From positions 2,254,501 through 2,318,500 of the forward strand of contig NZ_CP077091.1 in the NCBI RefSeq assembly GCF_014268595.2: a DNA stretch of 64,000 nucleotides. Reading direction: 5' to 3'. This DNA comes from Pseudomonas hamedanensis (GTDB lineage Bacteria > Pseudomonadota > Gammaproteobacteria > Pseudomonadales > Pseudomonadaceae). Below the pieces are notes generated by a model. That model did no database searches. It was not told where the DNA came from and worked only from the letters and a program-made list of their open reading frames with translations. Numbering within the stretch: position 1 is the stretch's first letter; each line of letters starts with the position of its first letter. Positions 17,346 to 25,414 of the stretch are shown piece by piece. A program made the position numbers and the translations under genes.

Positions 17346-18989
17346 TCACCGCCTTATCAGCGCCACCACTTGATCACTCTCGTGATAACTGAACGCCGAA
17401 ATCGTATCGGGAGCCAGGTCCACTCTGATAACCGGAAGTACCTCGCCCGTCACATTGAAATAATCCTGCTGCATGTACTTTGCCCCCGTCACACCCGAAC
17501 CACCGTCCTGACGCAGAAGATAGAAGAATGCGTAAAGCGGTAACTGCTTTGGAATATCTTGGGGCCACAGGGAGAGAATTACTTCATTATGTTGCGCCCT
17601 CTCATCATCCGGCGACTCAAAATTAGCTCGGGCTTCAAGACTACTAGCAAACTGCTCAACAGCTGAAGTAAATCCACACTGATGCTTTGCTCGATTTAGA
17701 TTCGACCCGGCCACCGAGTAAAAATGGGTTTTCCACTGACCCATAGTGTTAACACCTTCCTCTGGACAAGAGCGACTGCTCGTAGGATAAGACTCGTGTG
17801 GGCCGCAACCTCCTAAACCGTTTCGGTACCAACTGACACCATCGATGGGAAACGAGCACAGAAGGCTAATCGGATACGTCCCCAGTCGCTCAGCCGTTGC
17901 AAAATCCTTGAAAATAAACCCATGAAGATCTCCCCAAGCCAAGGTAGTAATCCCTAGGTCCTTACGCAGAAAGGAAAATGGAACGCCTTCTTTTTGAACT
18001 GCGGTGGGGCTGGGATTCCAGGAATGGTAGGAAGGCTTCGCACCGGTCGTACGGACAATGACACCGCTGCAATAATAGGCTGGCTTGCCGCTACAATTGT
18101 ATGAAAAATTGTTATATCTACTATTCAGTCTTTCAGCGACCAATTGGCCGAACCGTTGCTCGCTTGCGTCATAAATAAATATGTCGCCGTTAGCTGCGAG
18201 CATATTGATTTTTACAACAGGCACAAACAAAGAGGTCTCGAGATAATAATCACGCTGAAACTTTTGGGCATCCACCAGTTTGGCGGGTGTCGCAGCATCA
18301 TAAAACACCGCCTCGACAGGGAGTTTCTCAGGCTTGTTTTCATCCCAGGTCTCAATCAAGACCTCAGTGGGTTTCGCCGTCCAGGTGGCATCCACCCTAT
18401 TATGGGCTTCAAGACTGGCCTTGAATTGAGTGGCGACCCTGGTACTTAACGAACATTGATTTTTTGGCAGTGAGCTGTGCTCCTGAAAGTTTTTCAACCA
18501 GGCCGCAGCTGTAACAGCGGGAACTGCCAACTTTGCGCAGTTCGCCAGATCCACATCTGCTTCCCCGACCTTGGGTGCAAATCCACAGCCATGATCTGCC
18601 CGGTCATCCAGTGATTCGGTGGGAAAGGGAAAGATACATCGCAGGTTGACTGCTTTATCTTCGGCCAGCGCCGAAATCTGGTCCTTGAGGATGAAACCGC
18701 TTTTCCTGTTGCCGTTCAATGTCGTACTGCCTACATCAGAACGTATATATGTGAACGCTACCGAACCCAGCGTCGTCGCCTTTGAACCATAATCCCAGAA
18801 CTTGAAATAAGTGCTGTAGTCCACTGCTCGCAACAGGATCCCGGAACAATGGAATGCAGGGGCCCCATTCGAACATTGGGCGACATTGCTATTGAATCTG
18901 GCGTTCAAATCCGTCACCAATGCCTGACCGGACATGGCATGCGAAAGGTCGGCCACCCAACAAAGCAGAGCAAACAGTAAGACTTTCAT
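17346..18989 (-). CDS. Secreted halovibrin-like protein, second gene of the pair
   Basis: 547 residues from ATG 18989, chosen because AGGTGG lies six bases upstream and a signal peptide follows (MKVLLFALLCWVADLSHA). Two homologous domains: residues about 20-285 (GQALVTDLNARFNSNVAQCS, CSGILLRAVD, NRKSGFILKD) and 300-547 (GQLVAERLNSRYNNFSYNCS, CSGVIVRTTG, LHGFIFKD). Both have conserved Cys pairs, which would form disulfides outside the cytoplasm. The composition resembles Pseudomonas proteins annotated as halovibrin HvnA; Vibrio halovibrins are secreted ADP-ribosylating, NAD-cleaving enzymes. No active site could be assigned here, so activity is inferred from name only. Follows its paralogue by 55 bases. 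Confidence 0.7.
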   Translation of the reverse strand: MKVLLFALLCWVADLSHAMSGQALVTDLNARFNSNVAQCSNGAPAFHCSGILLRAVDYSTYFKFWDYGSKATTLGSVAFTYIRSDVGSTTLNGNRKSGFILKDQISALAEDKAVNLRCIFPFPTESLDDRADHGCGFAPKVGEADVDLANCAKLAVPAVTAAAWLKNFQEHSSLPKNQCSLSTRVATQFKASLEAHNRVDATWTAKPTEVLIETWDENKPEKLPVEAVFYDAATPAKLVDAQKFQRDYYLETSLFVPVVKINMLAANGDIFIYDASEQRFGQLVAERLNSRYNNFSYNCSGKPAYYCSGVIVRTTGAKPSYHSWNPSPTAVQKEGVPFSFLRKDLGITTLAWGDLHGFIFKDFATAERLGTYPISLLCSFPIDGVSWYRNGLGGCGPHESYPTSSRSCPEEGVNTMGQWKTHFYSVAGSNLNRAKHQCGFTSAVEQFASSLEARANFESPDDERAQHNEVILSLWPQDIPKQLPLYAFFYLLRQDGGSGVTGAKYMQQDYFNVTGEVLPVIRVDLAPDTISAFSYHESDQVVALIRR

Positions 18990-19044
18990 TTCAATCCACC
19001 TATTCATTCGACGTCTCATTTATCGCGCCCACCGCGTGCCCCCG

Positions 19045-20649
19045 TTATTTTGCCACCACCTGATCCGCCTCGTGAAAACTAAAAACAAAAACACCCGCAT
19101 TAATAGTTACTCGAATTACAGGAAGATAATCTCCTGCCTGCTCGAAATAATCCTGCTGCATAAATTTAGCGCCAACAAGCCCGCCAGAGTTTTCCACATA
19201 GAAAAACGCATCCAAAGGCAACTTCCTGGGAATACCTGCAGGCCAGACAGCCAAAATCACCTCATTAGGCTGAGTAAGGTCAGCCGCATAATCAAAATTA
19301 TCACGCGCTTTCAGGAATATTGAGAACTGCTCTTTTTCCGGACCGAGCGAGCACTGGTACCAGCCTCTATAATAATGTGAGTGGTAATGCTCTTTCCATT
19401 CAGCAAGCGTCTTTACGCCTATTTCAAGACAAGACTCCCCCGCCTCCGGGTATTTTTCATAGTGCCCGCACGACATTACCCTTCGTTCAGTTGCAGCATC
19501 TCTGGGAAACGAACAGCGAACCGGCGTAGGGTATGAACCGGCCTTGTAAGCTAAGTCGAGCGCCTTGAAGATGAACCCTACAACCTCACCATTGTAGAGT
19601 CTGGTCATTTTTATATCTTGGCGCAGGTATGAGAACGCCACACCGTTGAGAGCAATCGAAGTAGGACTTGGATCCCAAGCGTGATAATTGGTGGTAGCTT
19701 TAGTTGTGCGTATCAATACCCCGCTGCAAAAAAAAGCTGCCTTGCCATCGCACGCCTCAGTAATATTTGAATAACGTATATTCAACTGTTCCGCGACCAA
19801 TTGACCGAGCCGCTGTTCGTTCGAGTTATAACTGAATACAACCCCGTTAGCGGCACGTCTATCAAACTTTACAACAGGAACAAACAAAGACGTCTCATGA
19901 TAATAATCCCGCTGAAACTTTTGGGCATCCACCAGTTTGGCAGGTGTCGAAGCATCATAAAACACCGCCTCGACAGGGAGTTTCTCAGGCATTTTTTCAT
20001 CCCAGGTCTCAACCAAGACCTCGGTAGGTTTCGCCGTCCAGGTGGCATCAATCATATTGTGGGCTTCTAGACCGGCCTTGAATTGAGTGGCGACTCTGGT
20101 ACTTAACGAACATTGGTTTTTTGGCAGGGAGCTGTGTTCCTGAAAATTTTTCAACCAGGCCGCAGTTGTAACAGCCGGAACTGCCAACTTTGCGCAGTTC
20201 GCCAGATCCACATCTGCTTCCCCGACCTTGGGTGCAAATCCACAGCCATGATCTGCCCGGTCATCCAGTGATTCGGTGGGAAAGGGAAAGATACATCGCA
20301 GGTTGACTGCTTTATCTTCGGCCAGCGCCGAAATCTGATCCTTGAGGATGAAACCGCTTTTCCTGTTGCTGTTCAATGTCATACTGCCGACATCAGAACG
20401 TATATAAGTAAATGCAACCGAGCCAAGCGCTGTAGCCTTTGAACCATACTCCCAGAACTTGAAATAAGCACTGTAGTCCACTGCTCGCAAAAGTATCCCG
20501 GAACAATGGTACGCGGGCGCGCCGTTCGAACATTGGGCGACATTGCTATTAAACCTGGCGTTCAAATCCGTCACCAATGCCTGGCCGGACATGGCATGAA
20601 CAGCAGTGGAAAAACCTATTATCAAAAAGAGAAAATATTTCATCTTCAT
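19045..20649 (-). CDS. Secreted halovibrin-like protein, first gene of the pair
   Basis: 534 residues from ATG 20649 (MKMKYFLFLIIGFSTAVHA signal peptide); ATG 20643 is also possible. The N-terminal domain, about 265 residues, is nearly identical to that of the next gene, with only about twenty substitutions. The C-terminal domain (GQLVAEQLNIRYSNITEACD ... GAKFMQQDYFEQAGDYLPVIRVTI) is only moderately similar to it. Each domain has the same Cys-rich layout (CSGILLR / CSGVLIR). It leads a two-gene unit whose upstream region holds lux-box-like copy 2. Halovibrin naming rests on resemblance to Pseudomonas HvnA-type proteins; enzyme activity is unproven. Confidence 0.7.
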   Translation of the reverse strand: MKMKYFLFLIIGFSTAVHAMSGQALVTDLNARFNSNVAQCSNGAPAYHCSGILLRAVDYSAYFKFWEYGSKATALGSVAFTYIRSDVGSMTLNSNRKSGFILKDQISALAEDKAVNLRCIFPFPTESLDDRADHGCGFAPKVGEADVDLANCAKLAVPAVTTAAWLKNFQEHSSLPKNQCSLSTRVATQFKAGLEAHNMIDATWTAKPTEVLVETWDEKMPEKLPVEAVFYDASTPAKLVDAQKFQRDYYHETSLFVPVVKFDRRAANGVVFSYNSNEQRLGQLVAEQLNIRYSNITEACDGKAAFFCSGVLIRTTKATTNYHAWDPSPTSIALNGVAFSYLRQDIKMTRLYNGEVVGFIFKALDLAYKAGSYPTPVRCSFPRDAATERRVMSCGHYEKYPEAGESCLEIGVKTLAEWKEHYHSHYYRGWYQCSLGPEKEQFSIFLKARDNFDYAADLTQPNEVILAVWPAGIPRKLPLDAFFYVENSGGLVGAKFMQQDYFEQAGDYLPVIRVTINAGVFVFSFHEADQVVAK

Positions 20650-20678
20650 ACTTCGCCGAAAGGGAATCCAGCTCAAGT

Positions 20679-20684
20679 ATGTTA
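20679..20684 (-). promoter_or_regulatory. Candidate -10 box of the halovibrin-like unit
   Basis: TAACAT on the minus strand, placed so that the start of transcription would be about 42 bases from the centre of the lux-box-like palindrome at 20705-20722. This is the distance used by LuxR-type activators. It rests on one hexamer and is tentative. Confidence 0.35.
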
Positions 20685-20704
20685 GGTACATTTGATCGTT
20701 ATCT

Positions 20705-20722
20705 ACTGTCAGATCTGACAGT
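20705..20722. promoter_or_regulatory. Lux-box-like palindrome, copy 2
   Basis: ACTGTCAGATCTGACAGT, identical over 18 bases to copy 1 at 14785. Its centre is about 65 bases before the first halovibrin-like start codon on the minus strand. Confidence 0.7.
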
Positions 20723-20753
20723 CCCGACGAATGGTTTTTACGCGTAAAGCAAA

Positions 20754-20825
20754 AGATCGCAGCCTTCGGCAGCTCCTACAGGGAAACGCGAATCCCGAGG
20801 TAGGAGCTGCCGAAGGCTGCGATCT
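20754..20825. repeat. Long inverted repeat, REP family of the AGATCGCAGCC type
   Basis: Two arms of 25 bases, 20754-20778 and 20801-20825, pair perfectly around a 22-base loop. The arms start AGATCGCAGCCTTCGGCAGC. This is a second Pseudomonas REP family, distinct from the GCTCGCGAA type. A decayed relative is at 39870-39912. Confidence 0.85.
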
Positions 20826-20849
20826 CTTGATCTTGATCATGCTTGCCAT

Positions 20850-20898
20850 TTGAAGCTTGAAGCTTGAAGCTTGAAGCTTGAAGCTTGAAGCTTGAAGC
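20850..20898. repeat. Tandem repeat, seven copies of TTGAAGC
   Basis: Seven perfect 7-base copies run from 20850 to 20898 and end two bases before the stop codon of the DUF2802 gene. Copy number is expected to vary between strains by slippage. Confidence 0.95.
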
Positions 20899-20900
20899 TC

Positions 20901-21296
20901 CTAGCTGCCTTTGTGCAACTTGCGCATCAACTCCGCCTCAGCCTGGGTCAACCCGCACGACTGAGTCAGTTCATCGACGCTTGCGCCCATGCCCACCAGT
21001 TTTGCCGCCTGGGCGAATGACAGGGTCGACGGGTCGCGCTGTTCCAGCGCAACGATTTTGTCCGGCAACGGACTGACCACCGCACGCAGCTCGTGCAGGG
21101 CTTCGCCCATGCGCACATTACCGTTCTGGTAATCGTCGACACGCTTGGCCAGTTCCTTGATGCGCTGATCGCGCAGCGCATCGCCCTGGGCCTGCTGCGC
21201 AGCGATCACTCGCTGCGCCTTGATGTACGACACGAACATCGCCAGCGTGCCTGCCCAGAACAGGAACAGGACAATGACTGCAACCTCGAGAATCAA
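20901..21296 (-). CDS. DUF2802 membrane protein of the chemotaxis operon
   Basis: 131 residues from a TTG start at 21296, one base after the cheW stop (TGATTTG), so translation is likely coupled. One N-terminal membrane helix (VAVIVLFLFWAGTLAMFVSY), then a coiled-coil stretch (residues about 27-90) and a C-terminal helix-turn-helix-like DUF2802 segment (SFAQAAKLVGMGASVDELTQ). It is a constant companion of cheW in Pseudomonas. Function is not established. Its stop abuts the TTGAAGC tandem repeat. Confidence 0.85.
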   Translation of the reverse strand: MILEVAVIVLFLFWAGTLAMFVSYIKAQRVIAAQQAQGDALRDQRIKELAKRVDDYQNGNVRMGEALHELRAVVSPLPDKIVALEQRDPSTLSFAQAAKLVGMGASVDELTQSCGLTQAEAELMRKLHKGS

Positions 21297-21297
21297 A

Positions 21298-21783
21298 TCA
21301 GATGCTCTCCAGTTCCGACCACTCTTCTTCGCTCATCATCTTGTCCAGTTCGACCAGAATCAGCAGCTCGTTGTTCTTGTTGCACACGCCCTGGATGAAC
21401 TTGGCCGATTCTTCATTACCGACGTTCGGTGCGGTTTCGATTTCCGACTGACGCAGGTAAACCACTTCGGCCACGCTGTCGACCATGATCCCGACGACCT
21501 GCTTATCGGCTTCGATGATGACGATACGGGTGTTGTCGCTGATCTCGCCGCTGTTCAGGCCGAAGCGCTGACGGGTGTCGATCACGGTGACCACGTTACC
21601 GCGCAAGTTGATGATGCCCAGCACGTAGCTCGGCGCACCCGGCACCGGCGCGATCTCGGTGTAGCGCAGCACTTCCTGCACGCGCATCACGTTGATGCCG
21701 TAGGTTTCGTTATCCAGTTTGAAGGTCACCCATTGCAGGATCGGATCTTCAGAACCTTTTGCATTCGACGCCTGACTACTCAT
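21298..21783 (-). CDS. cheW: Chemotaxis coupling protein CheW
   Basis: 161 residues. CheW bridges chemoreceptors and CheA in the polar array. The two beta-barrel subdomains are visible: WVTFKLDNETYGINVMRVQEVL, VLGIINLRGNVVTVIDTRQRFG, RIVIIEADKQVVGIMVDSV and GVCNKNNELLILVELDKMM. It is the main scaffold of the che gene set, distinct from the CheW-domain protein ParP encoded just before it. A gap of 90 bases separates it from parP. Confidence 0.96.
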   Translation of the reverse strand: MSSQASNAKGSEDPILQWVTFKLDNETYGINVMRVQEVLRYTEIAPVPGAPSYVLGIINLRGNVVTVIDTRQRFGLNSGEISDNTRIVIIEADKQVVGIMVDSVAEVVYLRQSEIETAPNVGNEESAKFIQGVCNKNNELLILVELDKMMSEEEWSELESI

Positions 21784-21873
21784 ACCCTGACCCCTCGAAA
21801 AAACCGCTCTGAGCGGTGTGTGTTCTGTGTGGTGGCACTTAAAAATGCCATCGCCTGATTGTTATGTCGGCTG

Positions 21874-22833
21874 CTATGTCGGTTTATGTAGCGGCTTGTT
21901 GCCGCCCAGGTGCTTTGCCCCGCCGCTGGCGATCAACTCGGCCAGTGCGGCGACATCAAGCAATGCACACATGTGCTCAATCACGGTGCCGGCGAGCCAT
22001 GGCCGCTGCCCCCGATGACTTCTCCATTTGATTTCATTCGGATCCAGACGCAACGAGCGGCTGACCTGATGCACCGCCAGACCCCACTCGTAACCTTGTA
22101 CCGAAATCACGTATTGCAGGCCCTGACGGAAGTCATCGCGGTAACGATCGGGCATGACCCAGCGCGCCGTGTCCAGAACCTTCAGGTTGCCGGCCTGGCT
22201 CGGCAGAATCCCGAGGAACCACTCTGGCTGACCGAACAACGGCGTCAGCTCGTGGCCGGCCAGCGAATAGATCGAACCCAGGCACACCAGCGGCACGGCC
22301 AGGGTCAGCCCGGCGACGTCGAACAGCAGGCATTCGAAAGCTTCGGCAGCCCAGGCCGGACGGCCATCGGTTTCCACCGGTGGCGGCGGGTTGTTCGGTG
22401 GCAAGTGCACTTCGACCAGCGGCGGGACCAGAACCTGGGGTTCCGCTACTTGCGGTTCTGGTTCTGGTTCTGGTTCTGGCTCTGGTTCCGGCACGTTCAA
22501 CAATTGCGTTTGCAGCAGCGGTGCCAGAGTCGACAGCGGCGCGCGCGGCTCATCAATCAGTGCAACCGGGGCCTTGGTCACAGCCATCGGGAGGGGCGCG
22601 GCAGCCGGACTGACGGTTTTCTGCGCGTCACGGGCCTGCTCTTCCAGCACGGCGGCCTGGAACTCGTCCATGGCCTCGGTGCTTTCGGCGATTACGGGCT
22701 GCGCCTCCTGCACGACTTGCGGCGGCGACTCGACCGCCAACGGCAGCGCTTCAGGCACGTCCTGCAGCAGGTCTTCCAGATAAGACTGCAAGGCCTGTTG
22801 CGGGCGTGAAGTGAGTTTGACTGGGCGGTTCAT
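21874..22833 (-). CDS. CheW-domain protein ParP, array localisation partner
   Basis: 319 residues. The N-terminal 160 residues are low in complexity, rich in Pro, Glu and Val, with a run of EP repeats around residues 115-127. The C-terminal part (residues about 170-319) is a CheW-like domain (ECLLFDVAGLTLAVPLVCLGSIY, WVMPDRYRDDF, WGLAVHQVSRSLRL). By position after the ParA-like gene it corresponds to ParP, which links chemoreceptor arrays to the pole-marking ATPase. A REP element lies between the two genes. Confidence 0.85.
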   Translation of the reverse strand: MNRPVKLTSRPQQALQSYLEDLLQDVPEALPLAVESPPQVVQEAQPVIAESTEAMDEFQAAVLEEQARDAQKTVSPAAAPLPMAVTKAPVALIDEPRAPLSTLAPLLQTQLLNVPEPEPEPEPEPEPQVAEPQVLVPPLVEVHLPPNNPPPPVETDGRPAWAAEAFECLLFDVAGLTLAVPLVCLGSIYSLAGHELTPLFGQPEWFLGILPSQAGNLKVLDTARWVMPDRYRDDFRQGLQYVISVQGYEWGLAVHQVSRSLRLDPNEIKWRSHRGQRPWLAGTVIEHMCALLDVAALAELIASGGAKHLGGNKPLHKPT

Positions 22834-22870
22834 CGGTCAATGGCGCCAGACAGGGGAACCGCGTTGTCCG

Positions 22871-22896
22871 CTTCGCGAGCAGGCTCGCTCCCACAG
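22871..22896. repeat. REP element inside the chemotaxis operon
   Basis: A single unit CTTCGCGAGCAGGCTCGCTC, 22871-22896, in the 105-base gap between the ParA-like gene and parP. A hairpin here could damp expression of parP, cheW and the DUF2802 gene. Confidence 0.85.
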
Positions 22897-22938
22897 GGTT
22901 TGTGCAACGGGCAGATAGGCGATCGGATCGACATCATC

Positions 22939-23727
22939 TCAAGCCACCTGCGGGACAAGCTGCTGCGCGAGCAGGTGCTTGAGCAGCGCGCGATAGGCCA
23001 GCACGCCACGGCTCTTGCCGTCGAATTGCGAAGGCGTGACACCGGCACGGCTGGCGTCGCGCAGACGGGTGTCGACCGGGATGTAGCCGTGCCAGATGTC
23101 GTCAGGGAATTTATCGCGCAACACCCGCAAGGTGCCCATCGAGGCCTGGGTGCGGCGATCGAACAGGGTCGGCACGATACTGAATGGCAAGGCCTGTTTG
23201 CGCGAGCGGTTGATCATCGCCAGGGTGTTGACCATGCGTTCCAGGCCTTTGACGGCCAGGTGTTCGGTCTGCACCGGGATCACCAGTTGCTGGCTCGCGG
23301 CCAGGGCGTTGACCATCAGCACGCCGAGCAACGGCGGGCTGTCGATGATCGCGTAATCGAAGTCCTGCCACAGCTGCGCCAGACTCTTGGCGATCACCAG
23401 ACCCAGGCCGCTCTGCCCCGGCGACTGCCGCTCAAGGGTGGCCAGTGCAGTGCTCGATGGCAGCAGGGAAATGCGTTCGTCGCTGGTCGACAACAGCAAC
23501 TGCCCCGGCAGGCCTTGCGGCACGCTGCCCTTGTGCAGAAACAGGTCGTAGTTGCTGTGTTCCAGGCTGTCGGGGTCGTAGCCGAAATAGCTGGTCATCG
23601 AGCCGTGCGGGTCGAGATCGACCACAACCACGCGCTTGCCCGCCTCCGCCAGCAACCCGGCTAAAGCGATGGAAGAGGTGGTTTTACCGACCCCACCCTT
23701 TTGATTGGCGACTGCCCAGACTCTCAT
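22939..23727 (-). CDS. ParA-family ATPase ParC, positions chemotaxis arrays
   Basis: 262 residues. Deviant Walker A KGGVGKTT near residues 10-17 (MRVWAVANQKGGVGKTTSS), a Walker A' segment DLDPHG and Walker B-like YAIIDSPPLLG. This is the MinD/ParA fold. Its place between motD and the CheW-domain gene identifies it as the ParC-type protein that recruits and segregates the polar chemotaxis array rather than a chromosome partition ParA. Confidence 0.9.
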   Translation of the reverse strand: MRVWAVANQKGGVGKTTSSIALAGLLAEAGKRVVVVDLDPHGSMTSYFGYDPDSLEHSNYDLFLHKGSVPQGLPGQLLLSTSDERISLLPSSTALATLERQSPGQSGLGLVIAKSLAQLWQDFDYAIIDSPPLLGVLMVNALAASQQLVIPVQTEHLAVKGLERMVNTLAMINRSRKQALPFSIVPTLFDRRTQASMGTLRVLRDKFPDDIWHGYIPVDTRLRDASRAGVTPSQFDGKSRGVLAYRALLKHLLAQQLVPQVA

Positions 23728-23770
23728 TCGGTTCTTTCCTCCCGGCCGATATGCTCGACCGAGACATGGC

Positions 23771-24661
23771 TCAGCGTGTTAATGCGGGTGACGGAGAATT
23801 GACGGCACTCTCGCGTCCCGGCGTCTTGACCGGGGTCGGTGCAGTTTGTGTGCCAGCACGCTTCAACGCGGCGTCCGGTTGCGCATTGGCGGTTCCGGTG
23901 CCAGTGAGGCTGCGGCGCACGTCGAGATTACGCGACACCACCAGCACCACGCGACGGTTCTTCGCCCGGCCTTCAACCGTGGCGTTATTCGCCACTGGCT
24001 GGAATTCGCCGTAGCCCACCGACGCCAGTCGACCAGGATTGACGCCCTGCATCGCCAGCATGCGCACGATGCTTGCCGAACGCGCCGAGGATAGCTCCCA
24101 GTTGGTCGGGTACTGCGCGGTGCGGATCGGCTGATCGTCCGTGAAGCCTTCGACGTGGATCGGGTTGTCGAACGGTTTCAAAATCGCCGCGACCTTGTCG
24201 ATGATGCTGAAGGCGATGTCGCTCGGCATGGCGTCGCCGCTGCCGAACAACAGGCTGGAGTTGAGTTCGATCTCGACCCACAACTCGTTGCCACGCACGG
24301 TCATCTGGTTGGAGCTGATCAAGTCGCCGAATGCAGCACTGATGTCGTCAGCGATGCTTTTCAGCGGATCGCTGGCGCCGGCGATCCCGGCGTCGACTTG
24401 CTCGGCATCCTTGACCAACGGCTTGGCCGGGGTCACGGTTTTCGGCCGTTCTTCGCCAATCGGGATCGGCTTGAGCGCGCGATCGGAGTCGGTAAACACG
24501 CCGATCAGCGCTTCGGAAATGACTTTGTACTTGCCTTCGTTGATCGACGAAATCGAGTACATCACCACGAAGAACGCGAACAGCAAGGTGATGAAATCCG
24601 CGTAGGACACGAGCCAGCGCTCGTGATTGACGTGTTCTTCCTGGTGACGACGACGAGCCAT
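23771..24661 (-). CDS. motD: Flagellar motor stator protein MotD
   Basis: 296 residues. A MotB-type stator subunit: one N-terminal membrane helix with the proton-carrying Asp 22 in SYADFITLLFAFFVVMYS, a linker, and an OmpA-like peptidoglycan-binding domain (VEGFTDDQPIRTAQYPTNWELSSARS, GYGEFQPVANNATVEGRAKNRRV). With MotC it forms the second stator of Pseudomonas, important for swarming. It lies 12 bases after motC. A low-complexity tail ends the protein. Confidence 0.95.
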   Translation of the reverse strand: MARRRHQEEHVNHERWLVSYADFITLLFAFFVVMYSISSINEGKYKVISEALIGVFTDSDRALKPIPIGEERPKTVTPAKPLVKDAEQVDAGIAGASDPLKSIADDISAAFGDLISSNQMTVRGNELWVEIELNSSLLFGSGDAMPSDIAFSIIDKVAAILKPFDNPIHVEGFTDDQPIRTAQYPTNWELSSARSASIVRMLAMQGVNPGRLASVGYGEFQPVANNATVEGRAKNRRVVLVVSRNLDVRRSLTGTGTANAQPDAALKRAGTQTAPTPVKTPGRESAVNSPSPALTR

Positions 24662-24673
24662 GAGGTTATTCCC

Positions 24674-25414
24674 TTAGTCCATGAAGCCTTGCAGCTTCAA
24701 CTCAATGGAACGAGGGTTTTCACCTTCGGCGATCGACAGAATTCCTTCCAGCAACATTTCGCGATAACGCGACTGCCGCAACGCGATGGACTTGAGCTTG
24801 GCCGCCACCGGCAACAGGATCAGGTTGGCACTGGCCACGCCGTAAATGGTCGCGACGAAGGCCACGGCAATGCCGCTGCCCAATTGCGACGGATCGGCGA
24901 GGTTGCCCATCACGTGAATCAGGCCCATCACCGCACCGATGATGCCGATGGTCGGCGCGTAGCCGCCCATGCTTTCGAAGACTTTGGCCGCTTCGATGTC
25001 GCGGGCTTCCTGGGTGTAGAAATCCACTTCGAGAATGCTGCGGATCGCTTCCGGCTCGGCGCCATCAACCAGCAATTGCAGGCCCTTGCGCGAGTAGCTG
25101 TCGGGCTCGGCATCGGCCACCCCTTCCAGACCGAGCAAACCTTCCTTGCGCGCCGTCAGACTCCAATTGACCACGCGGTCGATGCCGCCGGCCAGGTCCA
25201 CACGCGGCGGGAAGAAGATCCAGGCGAGAATCTGCATGGCGCGCTTGAACGCGCTCATTGGCGATTGCAGCAGCGCGGCGCCGACGGTGCCGCCGATCAC
25301 GATCAGCGCCGCCGGGCCGTTGGCCAGCGCGCCGAGGTGACCGCCTTCCAGGTAGTTGCCGCCGATGATGGCGACGAACGCCATGATGATGCCGATGAGG
25401 CTTAGAACATCCAT
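24674..25414 (-). CDS. motC: Flagellar motor stator protein MotC
   Basis: 246 residues from ATG 25414, which overlaps the cheB stop by one base (TGATG). A MotA-type protein with four membrane helices (LSLIGIIMAFVAIIGG, ALIVIGGTVGAALLQ, and the pair after residue 140) and the cytoplasmic loop that contacts FliG. Conserved prolines in the later helices (GYAPTIGIIGAVMGLI) fit the family. Works with MotD. Confidence 0.95.
   Translation of the reverse strand: MDVLSLIGIIMAFVAIIGGNYLEGGHLGALANGPAALIVIGGTVGAALLQSPMSAFKRAMQILAWIFFPPRVDLAGGIDRVVNWSLTARKEGLLGLEGVADAEPDSYSRKGLQLLVDGAEPEAIRSILEVDFYTQEARDIEAAKVFESMGGYAPTIGIIGAVMGLIHVMGNLADPSQLGSGIAVAFVATIYGVASANLILLPVAAKLKSIALRQSRYREMLLEGILSIAEGENPRSIELKLQGFMD

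Noticed and set aside
14869..20649. Island 1 as a prophage or transposon
   Set aside because: No integrase, transposase, tRNA site or target duplication; the genes look like ordinary cargo with their own promoters.
22456..22495. Tandem hexamer-like stretch in the ParP gene (EP repeats)
   Set aside because: Codes for an in-frame Glu/Pro linker of a kind also seen in FliH; a linker rather than an independent repeat element.
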